Shown: positions 6,210 through 7,518 of the stretch, piece by piece | How the letters are laid out: each line of letters starts with the position of its first letter | Numbering within the stretch: the first letter of the stretch is position 1 | NCBI GenBank assembly: GCA_023146575.1 | Contig: JAGLBU010000193.1 | Coordinates: forward strand, 1-7,518 | Source of the DNA: Methylococcales bacterium | GTDB lineage: Bacteria; Pseudomonadota; Gammaproteobacteria; Methylococcales; Methylomonadaceae | Reading direction: 5' to 3' | Length of the DNA: 7,518 nt | Translations under genes and position numbers: made by a program | The notes under the pieces: generated by a model | Databases searched by the model: none | Told to the model about the DNA's origin: nothing | The model's input: the letters and a program-made list of their open reading frames with translations, nothing else

Positions 6210-6235
6210 TGTTTTAGCATAAATATACTAAAACA
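6210..6235 (+). promoter_or_regulatory. Perfect inverted repeat over the putative ffs -10 element
   Basis: TGTTTTAG (6210-6217) and CTAAAACA (6228-6235) are exact inverted repeats with a 10-base spacer. A good -10 match, TATACT (6224-6229), overlaps the right arm and spacer and lies 13 bases before the presumed 5' end of 4.5S RNA; no clear -35 is seen. The placement suggests either an operator or simply the ffs promoter region. The rest of the 6032-6209 stretch is AT-rich and shows no gene. Confidence 0.4.
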
Positions 6236-6242
6236 ACGTTAT

Positions 6243-6356
6243 GGTTACTGTGTCGGTTCTCTCGCAACGATACGCTGTTAACTCCGCCAGATCCGGAAGG
6301 AAGCAACGGTAGCAGCAGATTCGTGTGCCGAGGTGTCGCTGGCACAGTTTCCACCC
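6243..6356 (+). ncRNA. ffs: 4.5S RNA, signal recognition particle RNA
   Basis: The 114-base stretch aligns with E. coli 4.5S RNA, which has the same length. It has TCGGTTCTCTCGCAACG near the 5' side, the conserved Ffh-binding apical part with CCGGAAGGAAGCA (6293-6305), containing the GGAA tetraloop, then GTGTGCCG and CGCTGGCACAG on the returning strand, ending in CCACCC. Bases CTGTG near the 5' end pair with CACAG near the 3' end. The RNA forms SRP with Ffh and targets nascent membrane proteins to FtsY. The ends are set by comparison with E. coli. A run of T (6359-6363) follows directly and may help termination. Confidence 0.96.
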
Positions 6357-6391
6357 AATTTTTATCCTTTCCTTTCCCCTTAGAGTCTTCT

Positions 6392-7518
6392 ATGGCTTAT
6401 CAGGTTCTTGCTCGAAAATGGCGTCCTCAAAATTTTAACGATTGTGTTGGACAAGAGCATGTTACAAAATCTCTCGCAAATGCTTTGCAACATCAGCGCT
6501 TACATCATGCCTATTTGTTTACAGGGACGCGTGGCGTTGGTAAAACCACGATTGCCCGAATTTTAGCCAAAGCTATTAATTGTGAAAATTTAAAAGATTT
6601 TAATCCGTGTGGACAATGTGCGATTTGTAAAGATTTTAATCAAGGTCGTTTTATGGATTTGATTGAAGTTGATGCCGCCTCCCGTACTAAAGTTGAAGAT
6701 ACGCGCGATTTATTAGATAACGCTCAATATGCGCCTAACCAAGGTCGTTACAAGGTTTATTTAATTGATGAAGTGCATATGTTATCCACGCACAGCTTTA
6801 ATGCCTTATTAAAAACGCTAGAAGAGCCGCCGCCGCACGTTAAATTTTTACTAGCAACCACTGATCCACAAAAAATCCCTGTAACGGTATTATCTCGATG
6901 CCTACAATTTAATTTAAAAGCCTTATTGCCTGCGCAAATTGAAGCGCAGATGAGCTTTATTTTAGATCAAGAAAAAATTGAATACGATACATCGGCGTTA
7001 AATTTAATTTCACACGCAGCCGATGGTAGTATGCGCGATGGCTTGAGTTTATTAGACCAAGCAATTGTTTTTGGGCAAGGTCAGGTGACGTTACAAGATG
7101 TTAGTACCATGCTTGGGACGGTGAATCAGCAACCTGTTGATGCGTTATTACGTGCTTTAGTGTCCGCTAATGCACAAGAATTGTTAACAAAAATACATGA
7201 TATTTCGGCATTAAGTGTCGATTTTATTGAGGTATTACAGCAATTATTGAAGATATTACACCGTGTTGCGCTACGGCAAATGATGCCTGATTTTGAAGAC
7301 AGTGCATTTAATCTGCAAATGTTATCGGAATTAGCGGCATTAATGACTAAGGAAGAAGTTCAGCTGTATTATCAAATGGGTTTGATCGGACAAAAAGATT
7401 TAGAATTAGCGCCTGATGCGCGAATGGGTTTTGAAATGTTGATGTTACGGATGCTGACTTTTAGACCTGAAAGTTTAAATCAGCGGAATTTTTCATCCCT
7501 TCAAACCCCTAAAATAAA
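6392..7518 (+). CDS. dnaX: DNA polymerase III tau/gamma subunit, C-terminus cut by window edge
   Basis: The frame is open from ATG at 6392 to the window edge (375 full codons, no stop). It begins MAYQVLARKWRPQNF, the family N-terminus. Walker A is GTRGVGKTT (45-53). The zinc-binding cysteines are C64, C73, C76 and C79. Walker B is LIDEVHM (124-130). LEEPPPHVKFLLATTDP (143-159) is followed by the SRC motif with arginine finger R169, and sensor II GSMRD (212-216) has R215. All ATPase and zinc residues are present, so the clamp-loader core is intact. The clamp-loader collar domain follows (about 240-360). The tau-specific part and any programmed frameshift site for gamma lie beyond the edge. The gene begins 35 bases after ffs, an arrangement known in Pseudomonas. 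Only a weak AGAG (6382-6385) precedes the start. Confidence 0.97.
   Translation, partial: MAYQVLARKWRPQNFNDCVGQEHVTKSLANALQHQRLHHAYLFTGTRGVGKTTIARILAKAINCENLKDFNPCGQCAICKDFNQGRFMDLIEVDAASRTKVEDTRDLLDNAQYAPNQGRYKVYLIDEVHMLSTHSFNALLKTLEEPPPHVKFLLATTDPQKIPVTVLSRCLQFNLKALLPAQIEAQMSFILDQEKIEYDTSALNLISHAADGSMRDGLSLLDQAIVFGQGQVTLQDVSTMLGTVNQQPVDALLRALVSANAQELLTKIHDISALSVDFIEVLQQLLKILHRVALRQMMPDFEDSAFNLQMLSELAALMTKEEVQLYYQMGLIGQKDLELAPDARMGFEMLMLRMLTFRPESLNQRNFSSLQTPKI

Noticed and set aside
7400..7518. dnaX programmed frameshift site for gamma
   Set aside because: There is no A-rich slippery heptamer with a following stem in the visible part; it would be expected downstream of the window.

Overview
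The window looks like chromosomal DNA of an AT-rich gammaproteobacterium. The evidence is the gene order rpsP-rimM-trmD-rplS, a YfgD-like arsC paralogue next to hda, a 4.5S RNA gene just before dnaX, and proteins that read like their E. coli and Pseudomonas counterparts. I cannot fix the order; a Methylococcales- or Thiotrichales-type bacterium fits the base composition and the caspase gene, but that is a guess.

Layout. Bases 1-880 (minus) hold most of an exported caspase-like (C14 family) peptidase, cut by the left window edge. A 370-base AT-rich divergent intergenic region (881-1250) carries a near-consensus CRP-type palindrome and a terminator-like hairpin. Bases 1251-2597 (plus) encode a lipoprotein with a CsgG-like part and a C-terminal DUF4384-like domain. 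The rest of the minus-strand block is housekeeping: rplS, trmD, rimM and rpsP (2643-4517), then hda, a DUF2069 membrane protein and a YfgD/ArsC-like protein (4624-6031). The seven genes run in one direction, tightly packed, with only one gap of about 100 bases (between hda and rpsP). On the plus strand a 114-nt 4.5S SRP RNA gene (6243-6356) is followed by dnaX, cut by the right edge.

How the genes fit together. rpsP operon products build both ribosomal subunits (S16, L19), mature the 30S (RimM) and methylate G37 of tRNA (TrmD). Hda resets DnaA after the clamp is loaded, and DnaX is the clamp-loader ATPase, so two partners of the replication clamp sit about 1.1 kb apart. ffs RNA works with Ffh in membrane protein targeting.

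The accessory part is the left third: a secreted caspase-like enzyme transcribed away from a lipoprotein whose C-terminal domain type is elsewhere found fused to caspase domains. The two may form an envelope-located pair under shared control. The second thing worth checking is Hda, whose AAA+ arginine finger position holds histidine. I see no CRISPR array, tRNA, insertion sequence or phage gene.
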